From assembly GCA_029210585.1 (NCBI GenBank), contig JARGFP010000002.1, positions 62,001-126,000 on the forward strand: DNA of 64,000 bases, in the 5' to 3' direction. A program made the position numbers and the translations under genes. Below are positions 1-8,816 of this stretch, piece after piece; the first letter of the stretch is position 1; each line of letters begins with the position of its first letter. Origin of the DNA: Bacteroidales bacterium (GTDB lineage Bacteria > Bacteroidota > Bacteroidia > Bacteroidales > GCA-2748055). The notes under the pieces are model-generated. The model worked only from the letters and a program-made list of their open reading frames with translations. It was not told the DNA's origin and made no database searches.

Positions 1-365
1 ATGGTGTTGGTTTCGTGGGCAACGAAGGAACCCTGGTGGTCGACCGCGGGGGATGGGAAGTGATCCCGGAACCCAAAGGGGGAAATCCAACCCTGGAACG
101 GGTGGAGCTTGTCAAAGGTGACGGCAAGGGATTGCACAATCACTGGGTGAATTTTACAAATGCCATCAAGCATGGAGAGGAACTCAACTGCCCGGTTGAG
201 ATCGCTGCAGGAGTGGCCCGGACCTGTCACCTGGGCAACATCGCCTATAAGACCGGTCGCAGGCTTTACTGGGATGCTGAAAACAGCAGCTTTATCAACG
301 ACAAGGAGGCAGATAACTACCTTGGTCCTGTGTACCGCAGCCCCTGGATCGTCCCGGCCGTCTAG
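1..365 (+). CDS. Gfo/Idh/MocA-family oxidoreductase, C-terminal fragment
   Basis: The reading frame is already open at the left edge, so only the last ~120 residues are present; the NAD-binding Rossmann half lies outside the window. The visible part carries a GNEGTLVVDRGGW strand and then an HNHWVNFTNAIKHGE segment followed by EIAAGVARTCHLGNIAYKTGR, the usual C-terminal pattern of secreted Gfo/Idh dehydrogenases of Bacteroidota that act on sugars or sugar acids. Substrate cannot be told. A second full-length member of this family lies at 57515-58852 with a Tat signal. The frame ends at TAG 363-365 and is followed by a short repeat array rather than by an operon partner. Confidence 0.85.
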   Translation, partial: GVGFVGNEGTLVVDRGGWEVIPEPKGGNPTLERVELVKGDGKGLHNHWVNFTNAIKHGEELNCPVEIAAGVARTCHLGNIAYKTGRRLYWDAENSSFINDKEADNYLGPVYRSPWIVPAV

Positions 366-393
366 CTGCCCTGCCGCTCATACGCATAAATTT

Positions 394-504
394 CGCGTCC
401 TTTGCGGTTACCACCCCTATTCCATCGCGTACTTTGCGATAATTAATGCAATAGATCACGCACATTGCGGTTGCTACCACTGTTGCATCGCACATTGCGG
501 TTAA
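394..504. repeat. Degenerate ~30-33 bp tandem repeat
   Basis: Four copies of a CGC-GT/CA-nn-TTTGCGGTT-like core begin at 394, 426, 459 and 489 (periods 32, 33 and 30). The last two share the exact 14-mer CGCACATTGCGGTT. The array fills most of the 201-bp gap between the oxidoreductase and the ferredoxin reductase. There are no unique spacers, so it is not a CRISPR. Confidence 0.7.
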
Positions 505-566
505 AAACCTCTTTTTCGTGAACAATTTTCGCCCAAATTGTTATACATTCTGAAACGATTAAAAGA

Positions 567-1229
567 ATGCATACGATTACAGATGTGGATAAATATACAG
601 TGGAAGATGTGCGGCATGTGAATGATTCAACCTATGTGTTGCAGTTTTCCAGGGGAGGGATGGAATTCAAACCCGGTCAGCACCTGAACCTCGGGACCAA
701 GGGATCGGGACAGCACAGGGAATACTCTATATACAGCAGTCCTGACAACTCCTCTATTGAGGTGCTGATAAAATTAGTGGATGACGGAGTGGTGAGCCAG
801 CAGCTCAGGAATGTGCAACCGGGCGATGAACTGAGTGTGAAGGGACCTTATGGTTTTTTTCTTACCGATGCAAAGCCAAAAAAGGGAGAAAAGCTACTCT
901 TTATTGCCTCTGGCACAGGAATTGCCCCTTTTCACAGCTTTATCATGTCCTATCCGGAAGCAGATTACCGGTTGATCCATGGAATACGAAATATCAACGA
1001 GGCTTATGACCGGGAACATTATAAGGCGGATCGTTATTTTGCCTGTACATCCAGGGGCAACAAAGGAGATTTCAACGGACGGATCACCGATTACCTGCTA
1101 AGCGGGCAGGAAAAAAAGGCAGATAAAGTGTATCTTTGCGGCAATAGCAGCATGATCTATGACGCCATGGATATCCTTCGTGCGCAGGGCTACAGGCACG
1201 ATCAGCTGTTTACCGAGGTATACTTTTAA
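567..1229 (+). CDS. Ferredoxin/flavodoxin-NADP(+) reductase family protein
   Basis: A 220-residue FAD/NAD(P)-binding reductase that moves electrons between NAD(P)H and a small redox protein in the cytoplasm. Domain order is an FAD-binding beta-barrel (about 1-105) with the flavin motif REYSIYSS near residue 52 and a GPYGFF loop near 92, then a nucleotide-binding domain (about 108-220) with GTGIAPFHSF and the late motif YLCGNSSMIYDAMDIL. It ends in an aromatic residue (EVYF), as in plant-type FNR proteins that stack the terminal ring on the flavin. It stands alone, with no electron-acceptor gene next to it. The partner (ferredoxin or flavodoxin) and NADH/NADPH preference are not visible. Confidence 0.85.
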   Translation: MHTITDVDKYTVEDVRHVNDSTYVLQFSRGGMEFKPGQHLNLGTKGSGQHREYSIYSSPDNSSIEVLIKLVDDGVVSQQLRNVQPGDELSVKGPYGFFLTDAKPKKGEKLLFIASGTGIAPFHSFIMSYPEADYRLIHGIRNINEAYDREHYKADRYFACTSRGNKGDFNGRITDYLLSGQEKKADKVYLCGNSSMIYDAMDILRAQGYRHDQLFTEVYF

Positions 1230-1334
1230 AATATGTGGAGCTACAGGTTCCCGGAAAAATAAACAAAACAGATTTCATTTTTTGGTTTCCGTTTGTTGAC
1301 CTGGAACTTGTTCGGATGAAGATTGAGAAGATGT

Positions 1335-2624
1335 ATGAAAGTCCTGAAAACAGTTGCGTTTAAGACATTGGGGTGCCGGCTCAACCAGTTTGAGACCGAC
1401 GCACTTGTGACCGGTTTCCATAATGCCGGTTACCACGTGGTGGAAGGAGATGAAAAGGCAGATGTCACTGTGATCAATACCTGTACCGTTACCAACCAGA
1501 GCGACCAGAAATCGAGGCACACCATCAACCATGCCGCGGCAAAGAACCGGGACGGGCTGGTGGTGGTGACCGGCTGCATGGCCGATAACTACAAGGAGAA
1601 ACTGGAGGGACAGGAGCAGATCACTTACGTGGTCGACAACGACCGCAAGAGCCAGATCGTGGAACTGGTCAACGGTCACTTTACCGGGGAGATCATTCAC
1701 CCTGACAAGATGATGGGGGACCGGTTCGGGTTCGACACGGTTCAGAAGAGTCTGCATACCCGTACCTCGGTGAAGATCCAGGATGGGTGTGACAATTTCT
1801 GTACGTTCTGCATCATCCCGTCGGTCCGCGGAAGGGCCGTCAGCCGCCCGGTGAAGGACGTACTGGATAATGTCAGAAGGGTTGTCGATAACGGCTTTAA
1901 GGAGGTGGTCATCACCGGGGTCAATATTGGCCGGTACGACGATGAGGGCCTCACCTTTGAAAACGTGGTGGAGCAGGTGCTGGAACTGCCGGGAGATTTC
2001 AGGGTACGCATCTCCTCGCTGGAGCCCGATGGGTTCAGTGAGGACTTCCATCAATTGTTCAGTCACCCGAAACTGGCACCGCATCTGCACCTTTGCCTGC
2101 AAAGCGGATCCGGGGAGATCCTGCTGAAGATGCGCAGGATGTATTCTGCCAACTATTTCATGGAAACGGTGGAACGCTTCAGAAAAGCGATTCCCGATTT
2201 TAATTTCACCACGGATGTCATTGTAGGGTTCCCGGGGGAGACCGACGACGATTTCCAGAAGACTGTCGATTTTATCAGGGAGGCAAAATTCTCCCATGTA
2301 CATACCTTCCGGTTCTCGCGGAGGACAGGAACACGGGCCGACCGGATGAAGGAACAGGTTTCGGGGAAGGTGATGGCCGAAAGAAGCGAGGTGATCCGGA
2401 AGATTTCAGAAGAGAACCGGCACGCATATATGCACTCCATGCAAGGGAAAGAACAGCGCGTACTGATTGAAAAAGTGGCCGGTGGAATGGCCAGTGGGTA
2501 TGGCGAACATTACATGCCCGTTGCGTTTGCTGTTGAGGACCCCACCACCAACAGGTTTGAACAGGTCCGTCTGACCGGGACCACACCCTCCGCCGACCCG
2601 GTGATGCAGGGCACGTTGATTTAA
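1335..2624 (+). CDS. mtaB: tRNA t6A37 methylthiotransferase MtaB
   Basis: Radical-SAM methylthiotransferase that converts N6-threonylcarbamoyladenosine-37 to its 2-methylthio form in tRNAs reading ANN codons. It shows the three-part family layout: an N-terminal UPF0004 domain with cysteines in TLGCRLNQFE, NTCTVTN and VTGCMAD, the radical-SAM CxxxCxxC in DGCDNFCTFC near residue 155, and a C-terminal TRAM-like segment. Length (429 aa) is normal. ATG 1335 is preferred over an in-frame TTG at 1323 because MKVLKTVAFKTLGC matches the usual short N-terminus. Its TAA shares a TTAA tetramer (2621-2624) with the stop of the convergent ricT-like gene. Confidence 0.93.
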   Translation: MKVLKTVAFKTLGCRLNQFETDALVTGFHNAGYHVVEGDEKADVTVINTCTVTNQSDQKSRHTINHAAAKNRDGLVVVTGCMADNYKEKLEGQEQITYVVDNDRKSQIVELVNGHFTGEIIHPDKMMGDRFGFDTVQKSLHTRTSVKIQDGCDNFCTFCIIPSVRGRAVSRPVKDVLDNVRRVVDNGFKEVVITGVNIGRYDDEGLTFENVVEQVLELPGDFRVRISSLEPDGFSEDFHQLFSHPKLAPHLHLCLQSGSGEILLKMRRMYSANYFMETVERFRKAIPDFNFTTDVIVGFPGETDDDFQKTVDFIREAKFSHVHTFRFSRRTGTRADRMKEQVSGKVMAERSEVIRKISEENRHAYMHSMQGKEQRVLIEKVAGGMASGYGEHYMPVAFAVEDPTTNRFEQVRLTGTTPSADPVMQGTLI

Positions 2625-3250
2625 AAAGGAGCATTCTGCCGGGCACCGACCTGGCGCAGCTCTATTTTCATACTGAATTCACTCATCAGGAGCTTCAGCA
2701 ATTCCCTGAAATCGACACGGCCATCGGCGGTGTAATAAACGGTGATCTTTTTTCCGTCGCCCCTGAATTCAACATCACTGATGCTCATTTGCAGTCCGAG
2801 GGAACCGGCAAGTTCGCGGCATATGATCAAGGCTGAGCGGTCATTTTTCCTGGCTTCGAGCCATTTTTCGATGTCGGTGTCATTGGCGATGCGGTACACG
2901 TTTTTCAGTGATGCCCGCTTTCTGTCTGAAGCATTACCCTCGTATCGTTTCCTGGCCAACTCGCCTGTAAGAGAAACTGTTCCTACATCATGACCTCCTT
3001 CCACATCAACGACGATGCGATCGTCCTTCTGCAACCGCAGCATCCTGCTGTTCCTGTAAAATTCCTTCCTGTTGTTCTTGAACCTGACTTCAATGACCTC
3101 TTCCCCGACCCTGAGGCCGGACAACCCTTTCATCCAGTCGTGGGTTGCCAGCATTCCCTTCGAAGTATCCAACTGCGCCAGGAACACCTGTTCCTGTGCA
3201 GGTGTCTGGCTACTCTTCCCACAACTGCATCCTCCGCTGCAACATGACAT
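2621..3250 (-). CDS. PSP1-domain protein (RicT-like), C-terminally truncated
   Basis: PSP1-domain proteins of the RicT/YaaT type form an Fe-S containing complex that influences RNA processing in Bacillus; in Bacteroidota they are usually over 400 residues by my recollection. This copy has 209. The N-terminus has a cysteine cluster (MSCCSGGCSCGK) and the PSP1 core runs to FSMKIELRQVGARQ, but the protein then ends within four residues (NAPF) instead of continuing into the glycine- and cysteine-rich C-terminal region (GRIGGIGxCGRxLCC type). The stop overlaps the mtaB stop by four bases in convergent orientation. The usual neighbours (holB, gldH) are missing. Deletion, rearrangement or misassembly at about 2625-2640 are all possible. 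Confidence 0.8.
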   Translation of the reverse strand: MSCCSGGCSCGKSSQTPAQEQVFLAQLDTSKGMLATHDWMKGLSGLRVGEEVIEVRFKNNRKEFYRNSRMLRLQKDDRIVVDVEGGHDVGTVSLTGELARKRYEGNASDRKRASLKNVYRIANDTDIEKWLEARKNDRSALIICRELAGSLGLQMSISDVEFRGDGKKITVYYTADGRVDFRELLKLLMSEFSMKIELRQVGARQNAPF

Positions 3251-3329
3251 ACTTATGCTTATTTAGATTAAGTAAACGTAAATGCAAAAGTGCAGAAAAG
3301 TGATAAGAAATCAAAACAAAGCAGCTGTT

Positions 3330-4127
3330 TTATGCTTTCTCGTGATGGTTTTGGCTTCGCATCAGTTTAATGAGTTGACGGTAAATAAACTTATTGAACC
3401 TGACGCTGTTTCTTACCGTTGGTTCGTTCCGCCGGATATTTTTTTGTTCAGGCCGGGGGATCCGTTCCAGTGCTTCAGAATGGGTTTCCAGGGCGGGGAG
3501 AAAGAGCTCGTTCAGGGCGTAATCATACAGTTCAGCATCCCTGGAATTGTATTTTTTGAGCAATTTCAGGGAAGCGTCGTCGCCCAGCAGCCGGTTTTTG
3601 ATGTCGTTGTTCCTGGCAGTGATCAGTCTCCTGTAGTCCAGGTTGAGCGGCTTCCCGAGCTGGAGTTGCATAAACCTGACCGAATCATCGAAATATTCGG
3701 TAATCCCGGTAAAGGAATATGCCTCCATGAGCAGCCGTTTTGCCTTTTCAACATCTGTGGAACCGGCGATAATCTTTACCGAGAGGTCCTGGTTTTCCGC
3801 GTGGCTGATCCATTCTTCGAAGGAAATGGAGAGGTTGCTCCGCAGCATATTGTCCTGGTAATGAGATGCACATCTTGTAACAGGTTCCCGCAGTATAGTG
3901 ATCAGCTGGTCGTCCGGCCCTGCAAAGTTTGAGAGCGGATCCAAAAAATTATGTCCTGTAATCGCCTGCGGTTCGCGGAAAATCTTTTTTGCAAAGCGAA
4001 GGTCCTCATCCGTGTAGGGTGTCCTTTTTGTTTTCAGGGCGTCAATATGTTTCACACCATAGTTGTTGCGGAGGATATACTTCAGGGATGTCCCGGCAGT
4101 TTTCGGTATGTGTGAGAAAACGATCAT
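3330..4127 (-). CDS. Sulfotransferase family 2-like protein
   Basis: A PAPS-dependent sulfotransferase fold is suggested by the N-terminal 5'-phosphosulfate-binding motif FSHIPKTAGTSL at residues 4-15 and the 3'-phosphate-binding motif TILREPVTRCASHY around residue 95. This is the arrangement of the carbohydrate sulfotransferase (Sulfotransfer_2) clan; the acceptor is unknown. I start at ATG 4127 rather than the longer frame from 4184 because a TATCTTTG -7 element sits just upstream and would leave the longer start untranscribed. There are 79 bp to the truncated PSP1 gene on the same strand. No PAPS-synthesis genes are in the window. The 3' end is rich in Arg/Lys and Asn. Confidence 0.75.
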   Translation of the reverse strand: MIVFSHIPKTAGTSLKYILRNNYGVKHIDALKTKRTPYTDEDLRFAKKIFREPQAITGHNFLDPLSNFAGPDDQLITILREPVTRCASHYQDNMLRSNLSISFEEWISHAENQDLSVKIIAGSTDVEKAKRLLMEAYSFTGITEYFDDSVRFMQLQLGKPLNLDYRRLITARNNDIKNRLLGDDASLKLLKKYNSRDAELYDYALNELFLPALETHSEALERIPRPEQKNIRRNEPTVRNSVRFNKFIYRQLIKLMRSQNHHEKA

Positions 4128-4131
4128 AGTG

Positions 4132-4139
4132 CTGCAAAG
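4132..4139 (-). promoter_or_regulatory. -7 promoter element TATCTTTG for the sulfotransferase gene
   Basis: TATCTTTG on the minus strand fits the Bacteroidota -7 consensus TAnnTTTG and lies only a few bases upstream of the chosen ATG, so the mRNA would have almost no leader. No clear -33 TTTG was found. Confidence 0.5.
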
Positions 4140-4389
4140 ATAGCAATTACCATTACAGGGCTGTTTCCTCATGTCGAAAACCACGGATTGTTCATTTATT
4201 TTGGAACAACAGGTTGATTACACCTGGCTTAACACCATGGGGCGCTGTTTTTATGTCGATACAACACAGATTATAGCTTCGCAGCAACCTGCAGCTTTTT
4301 CCATGATGTCCTGGCAGCAAGGAGTGCAACAGGCTGCTGTCACAAGGATGCCATCAATTAATTTATTTAGATTCTAAAAAGTATTTGGC

Positions 4390-4397
4390 TAACTTTG
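4390..4397 (+). promoter_or_regulatory. -7 promoter element TAACTTTG for hppA
   Basis: Matches TAnnTTTG and lies ~97 bp upstream of the pyrophosphatase ATG. A matching -33 TTTG at the usual 19-21 bp spacing is not evident. Confidence 0.5.
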
Positions 4398-4493
4398 CAC
4401 CTTTAAAAAAAGGCAATTCGTTGTTTATTAGCCGTTTAATGTATTTTGTTGATGAACAAGGAATTAATACTTTTCTAACTTAACCTTTATATT

Positions 4494-6800
4494 ATGAATG
4501 ACATTTATGGATTGTTCTGGATTGTGCCTTTAGCAGCTACTTTGGCACTTGTTTTTGCTTATCTTTTCTTCAGGACGATGATGAAAAGTTCTGAGGGTAC
4601 GCCTAGGATGAAGGAAATTGCACAGTATGTAAGAGATGGTGCAATGGCCTACATAAGGAGTCAGTACAGGGTAGTGGCACTGGTATTTTTGGTCATGGTG
4701 ATCCTCCTTGGGGTGATGGCTTACCTGGGTGTACAGAATCCTTTTGTTCCGATGGCCTTTCTGACGGGCGGTTTCTTTTCCGGACTGTGTGGATTTCTTG
4801 GAATGAAAACAGCCACCTTTGCATCAGCCCGGACAGCCCAGGGAGCGTCGGAATCGTTGAATAAGGGCTTAAAGGTTGCATTCAGAAGCGGTGCAGTAAT
4901 GGGACTGGTTGTGGTAGGTTTTGCATTGCTTGATATTGCCGGATGGTTCTATCTGCTGGACAAACTGATCTTCACTCCCGACAACATGGAAAATGGTGCC
5001 CGTTTTCTTGGACTTACATTTGTACATGCAGGAACTTCAGAGCACCAGAAGCTGGTTGAGATCACTGTTACAATGCTTACTTTTGGTATGGGTGCATCCA
5101 CCCAGGCACTGTTTGCACGTGTGGGAGGTGGTATTTATACCAAGGCTGCAGATGTCGGTGCCGACCTGGTAGGTAAAGTCGAAGCGGGTATTCCCGAGGA
5201 TGATCCACGCAACCCGGCTACCATTGCAGACAATGTTGGTGACAACGTCGGTGATGTTGCAGGTATGGGGGCCGATCTGTATGAATCATATGCAGGATCG
5301 ATTCTTGCTACCGCTGCACTGGGTGCTGCTGTGCCACTTGTTGGAAGTTACTCAGGGATGACGCAGCAAACTACCGTGCTGGCACCCATGATGGTTGCCG
5401 CTGTCGGTATTATTCTCTCCATCGTAGGTATCTTCATGGTAAGAACCAAGGAGACTGCCACACAGAAAAACCTGTTGAATGCACTGTTGCTCGGTACAGG
5501 AGGCAGTTCATTCTTTATCCTGATTGCCATCGCCGTGATGGCTGCCGTAGGCTGGATCACATGGGGTATTTTTGGTGCTGTTGTTGCCGGATTGGTGGCC
5601 GGGGTTATCATCGGACAGGCAACAGAGTATTTCACCTCTGATGAATACAAACCCACCAAAGGAATTGCAAAACAAACACAGGGGGGAGCTGCAACAACCA
5701 TCATTGACGGTATTGCCGTTGGAATGACCTCCACATGGATCCCGGTTGTTACGATCGTTGCAGGGATTATCGCTGCATATGGATTTGCCGGCGGATTTAC
5801 AAATTTTGCACATGGCGTTTATGGAATTGGTTTTGCTGCTGTGGGTATGCTTTCCACGCTGGGAATCACCCTTGCCACGGATGCGTTCGGACCGATTGCT
5901 GACAATGCAGGAGGTAATGCTGAAATGTCAGAACTGCCTCCGGAGGTACGTGAGCGGACAGATGCACTGGATATGCTCGGAAATACTACTGCAGCTACAG
6001 GCAAGGGATTTGCAATCGGGTCAGCTGCACTTACTGCGATGGCCCTGCTGGCAGCATACATGGAAGAGATCAGGCTCTGGCTTGGCAAGATGGCCGACAA
6101 GGCGACTGATGGTGTATTTGCCGTTGGTGATACCCTGTTTTTCCGTGGTGATTTGAACCCGGTAGTTGAAGCCGGACAGGTTGCTGTACAGCTTGAAAGT
6201 GCACAAATCAACGATTTCGTTCGTGCCTATGACCTGTCTCTTTTCAACCCGATGTTACTTGGAGGTATCTTTGTTGGTTCGATGATGGCCTTCCTGTTCA
6301 GTGCGCTGACCATGAAAGCAGTGGGACGTGCAGCCGGAGCCATGGTTGACGAGGTACGCAGGCAGTTCAAGGAGATGCCCGGCATTATGAAAGGGGAGCA
6401 GGTACCCGAATATGCAAAATGTGTGGCGATTTCCACCAAAGGAGCACAGCGCGAGATGATCCTTCCCTCCTTGATCGCCATTATTGTGCCGATCGCTATC
6501 GGTGTGCTGCTTGGCGTTGCCGGAGTTGTCGGATTGCTCGTTGGCGGACTTACAACAGGTTTTACACTCGCAGTGTTTATGAACAACGCAGGTGGTGCAT
6601 GGGACAATGCCAAGAAATTCATTGAAAAAGGCAACTATGGCGGGAAAGGAAGTGACTCCCACAAATCCGCTGTTGTTGGTGACACGATTGGTGATCCTTT
6701 CAAGGATACCTCAGGTCCTTCCTTGAACATCCTCATCAAGCTGATGACCATGATCTCTGTTGTAATGGCAGGTCTGACCGTGGCATTCAGTATTTTCTAA
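4494..6800 (+). CDS. hppA: Membrane-bound ion-pumping pyrophosphatase
   Basis: Integral membrane pyrophosphatase that couples PPi hydrolysis to cation export across the inner membrane. At 768 residues with about 16 hydrophobic segments it has full family length. The substrate site is plain: [20 protein letters not shown] followed by [19 protein letters not shown] around residues 215-265, and a second acidic cluster [20 protein letters not shown] near 470. The [10 protein letters not shown] segment has alanine where K+-independent enzymes have lysine, so K+ dependence is inferred. Bacteroidota members are mostly Na+ or dual Na+/H+ pumps; which ion is used here cannot be settled by eye. It is monocistronic, ending in a strong terminator. 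Confidence 0.96.
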   Translation: MNDIYGLFWIVPLAATLALVFAYLFFRTMMKSSEGTPRMKEIAQYVRDGAMAYIRSQYRVVALVFLVMVILLGVMAYLGVQNPFVPMAFLTGGFFSGLCGFLGMKTATFASARTAQGASESLNKGLKVAFRSGAVMGLVVVGFALLDIAGWFYLLDKLIFTPDNMENGARFLGLTFVHAGTSEHQKLVEITVTMLTFGMGASTQALFARVGGGIYTKAADVGADLVGKVEAGIPEDDPRNPATIADNVGDNVGDVAGMGADLYESYAGSILATAALGAAVPLVGSYSGMTQQTTVLAPMMVAAVGIILSIVGIFMVRTKETATQKNLLNALLLGTGGSSFFILIAIAVMAAVGWITWGIFGAVVAGLVAGVIIGQATEYFTSDEYKPTKGIAKQTQGGAATTIIDGIAVGMTSTWIPVVTIVAGIIAAYGFAGGFTNFAHGVYGIGFAAVGMLSTLGITLATDAFGPIADNAGGNAEMSELPPEVRERTDALDMLGNTTAATGKGFAIGSAALTAMALLAAYMEEIRLWLGKMADKATDGVFAVGDTLFFRGDLNPVVEAGQVAVQLESAQINDFVRAYDLSLFNPMLLGGIFVGSMMAFLFSALTMKAVGRAAGAMVDEVRRQFKEMPGIMKGEQVPEYAKCVAISTKGAQREMILPSLIAIIVPIAIGVLLGVAGVVGLLVGGLTTGFTLAVFMNNAGGAWDNAKKFIEKGNYGGKGSDSHKSAVVGDTIGDPFKDTSGPSLNILIKLMTMISVVMAGLTVAFSIF

Positions 6801-6825
6801 AAGATCATCTTATACAATTATATGA

Positions 6826-6855
6826 AGCCGGTTCAGCAATGAACCGGCTTTTTTT
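6826..6855 (+). terminator. Rho-independent terminator after hppA
   Basis: A perfect 10-bp stem (AGCCGGTTCA 6826-6835 with TGAACCGGCT 6840-6849) closes a 4-base loop and is followed by a run of T. It reaches into the stop of the convergent lpxH. Confidence 0.92.
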
Positions 6856-7600
6856 AAAAAGTTTCCAGGCGGAATTCCTCGCCGTCGAATACGCCGTAGC
6901 TGTAACTGGAGATCCAGTCGCCAAGGCATACGGCCCTTTTCCCCGGGGCAATTTCTACATCATAGGGAATGTGGCGGTGTCCGAACACAAAGATGTCGAT
7001 GCCGGGTTCTGTTTCCAGTTTTTCCCTGGCGAAGATGATTTGTTCCTCGTGTTCTTCTTTATAGGGTTCAACCATCTCTTTGCCATACCTGCTCTTCTTC
7101 GACCACCATTGGGCAAAAGCTGTTGTGCCGTTCGGATGGAGCCGGGCGTAGCACCACTGCAGGAATTTGTTCCTGAAGATTGATTTAAGGAACAGGTATC
7201 CGCGGTCCTTGCCGGTCAGCCCGTCGCCATGTGAAAGATAAAAGGTTTTGGTTCCCATGCTGATCACCATCGGGTCATGGTGAATTTCAGCGCCGATCTC
7301 TTCGGGGAAGTAGTCGAACAGCCATACATCGTGGTTTCCTGAAAAGATGTGGATTTTTACTCCCTGGTCGGCCAGTTCCGCAAGTTTGCCTATGAAACGG
7401 ACAAATCCGCGCGGGACCACTTTCCTGTATTCAAACCAGTAGTCGAAGACATCCCCGAGCAGCCACAGTTCTTTTGCCTCCGGACCGATTTCGGTCAGCC
7501 AGGCCACCAGGTGCTTTTCGCGCTCCCGGCTTTCTCCTGCAGGGTACATCCCCAGGTGCATATCGGAGGCAAAGTATATGTTGTTTCGTTTACCGGTCAT
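6854..7600 (-). CDS. lpxH: UDP-2,3-diacylglucosamine diphosphatase LpxH
   Basis: Calcineurin-like metallophosphoesterase that cleaves UDP-2,3-diacylglucosamine to lipid X in lipid A synthesis, at the inner face of the cytoplasmic membrane. All metal-binding blocks of the family are present in order: FASDMHLG (near 10), LGDVFDYWFEY (near 47), FSGNHD (near 85), LSHGDG (near 122) and FGHRH (near 208). Length (248 aa) is right for LpxH. Downstream it converges on hppA and shares the terminator region; upstream (53 bp) are the TlpA-like lipoprotein genes on the same strand, so it may be co-transcribed with them. Confidence 0.9.
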   Translation of the reverse strand: MTGKRNNIYFASDMHLGMYPAGESREREKHLVAWLTEIGPEAKELWLLGDVFDYWFEYRKVVPRGFVRFIGKLAELADQGVKIHIFSGNHDVWLFDYFPEEIGAEIHHDPMVISMGTKTFYLSHGDGLTGKDRGYLFLKSIFRNKFLQWCYARLHPNGTTAFAQWWSKKSRYGKEMVEPYKEEHEEQIIFAREKLETEPGIDIFVFGHRHIPYDVEIAPGKRAVCLGDWISSYSYGVFDGEEFRLETF

Positions 7601-7653
7601 TCAATTGATTCTTTTCCAGCAGTTTGCACCTGTTTTCAGCGATCATCAGAATG

Positions 7654-8811
7654 TTACAGCAGGTTATCGAGCCAGGTGGCAAGCACATTGCTTTCGATGT
7701 TCTTTGCAACGATGTTCCCCTCTCTGTCGATCAGGTAATTGGCAGGGATCGACTGCACGTTGTAAACAGTTGCAGCGTAGGAGTTGGGGTAGCTTAATTC
7801 CGAGACATTGATCCATGGAAATTCTTCAAAATCCACCGCTCCCCGCCATGTATTCCTGTCATTTTCCATGGCAACGGAATAGATTTCGAAGCCCTTGTCG
7901 TGGTATTCATTGTAAAGCCCGATAAGCCGTCGGCTGGCTGTCCTGCTCTCGTTGTTCCAGGAGGCCCAGAAATTCAGCAGGATCACTTTGCCATCCAGCG
8001 CACGGAGGCTTTGCGGATCGCCATTGACATCTTCTATCACCAGGTCGATCAACCCGGTCTCCACCGTGCTGTTTTGCGTTAACTTATTGATCGTTATTAT
8101 ATTGTTGTATTCGGTGATGCGTTGTTCCACATCATTCACCAGGGATTTCGCCAGCGTGGAACCCGGGTATTTCACCCGCACAGAATCGGAAACGATCTTG
8201 TAATATTGCAGGTCTTTCACGTCATTGAACAGGTACACATCCGGCGCTACTCGTTGATAGAGGGCATACACACTGGAGAGAGAACTGATATTCTCAATAA
8301 TGAATCGGACGTTGGCGCGTTTCTGGTCGTTGAAGATCTCCCGGTAAGTGGTGATCAGGGTTTCAGCTTCGGGACTTTCAAGGTTCTCCATCTCATTGAG
8401 TGCATCAAGGATTGAATCCAGCCTGGTTTTGGTCTGTTCCACCTCCTGTACCAGGGCCCTGATCTTCACTGATTCTTCAGAACCGGCGACCACATATCCT
8501 TTCCTGAAAGAGGATTGCGGGATGTCCAGGCGGATCTCATCACCCGGAAATGCCAGCAGGTTGATATACTGGTCCTGTTCGTTTTTCACCAGGATCAATT
8601 CAGGATGGTCCAGGTTGAAACCAAATTTGAAATCACCTTTTTTGTTCAGCTTCACCGAGTCAATAAATTGTTTTTCAGCGATGTTCAGCATCTCAAATTG
8701 CAGGTATCCGCCCGCACCCGCTGGGTAGGAACCCCGGATGATGATGTTGTCATCTGATCCACAGCTAAACAGTAATGAACTGATGACCAGTCCGATATAA
8801 ATTTTTCTCAT
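7654..8811 (-). CDS. TlpA-like lipoprotein with DUF4369-type N-domain, CxxC lost
   Basis: Predicted periplasm-facing lipoprotein (lipobox LLFSC, Cys17) with a ~95-residue beta-rich N-domain of the DUF4369 kind, a helical linker rich in Glu/Arg, and a C-terminal thioredoxin fold of the TlpA/ResA type. The thioredoxin strand KVILLNFWASW is followed by NNESR where active members read CGPCR, so both redox cysteines are gone; the cis-proline loop (IPANYLID) is kept. It therefore cannot act as a simple dithiol reductase and is more likely a binding or chaperone-like paralogue. It follows its paralogue 8817-9998 by 5 bp, and lpxH lies 53 bp downstream. Confidence 0.82.
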   Translation of the reverse strand: MRKIYIGLVISSLLFSCGSDDNIIIRGSYPAGAGGYLQFEMLNIAEKQFIDSVKLNKKGDFKFGFNLDHPELILVKNEQDQYINLLAFPGDEIRLDIPQSSFRKGYVVAGSEESVKIRALVQEVEQTKTRLDSILDALNEMENLESPEAETLITTYREIFNDQKRANVRFIIENISSLSSVYALYQRVAPDVYLFNDVKDLQYYKIVSDSVRVKYPGSTLAKSLVNDVEQRITEYNNIITINKLTQNSTVETGLIDLVIEDVNGDPQSLRALDGKVILLNFWASWNNESRTASRRLIGLYNEYHDKGFEIYSVAMENDRNTWRGAVDFEEFPWINVSELSYPNSYAATVYNVQSIPANYLIDREGNIVAKNIESNVLATWLDNLL

Positions 8812-8816
8812 ATGTA

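Larger units (their letters stand above)
4128..4493. other. 366-bp intergenic region between divergent genes
   Basis: This gap separates the sulfotransferase (minus) from the pyrophosphatase (plus). A 68-codon frame at 4171-4377 has no recognisable motif and I do not call it. The right part holds TAACTTTG at 4390-4397, a fit to the -7 consensus that probably drives the pyrophosphatase with a ~90-base leader. Nothing else is recognised. Confidence 0.6.

Noticed and set aside
394-504. Possible CRISPR array
   Set aside because: The units are adjacent and degenerate, with no unique spacers and no cas genes nearby.
1275-2303. 342-codon minus-strand open frame opposite mtaB
   Set aside because: It lies within the conserved mtaB gene and shows no family motif; composition reflects the opposite strand.
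4171-4377. 68-codon frame between the sulfotransferase and hppA
   Set aside because: No motif, weak start and likely part of a long leader region.
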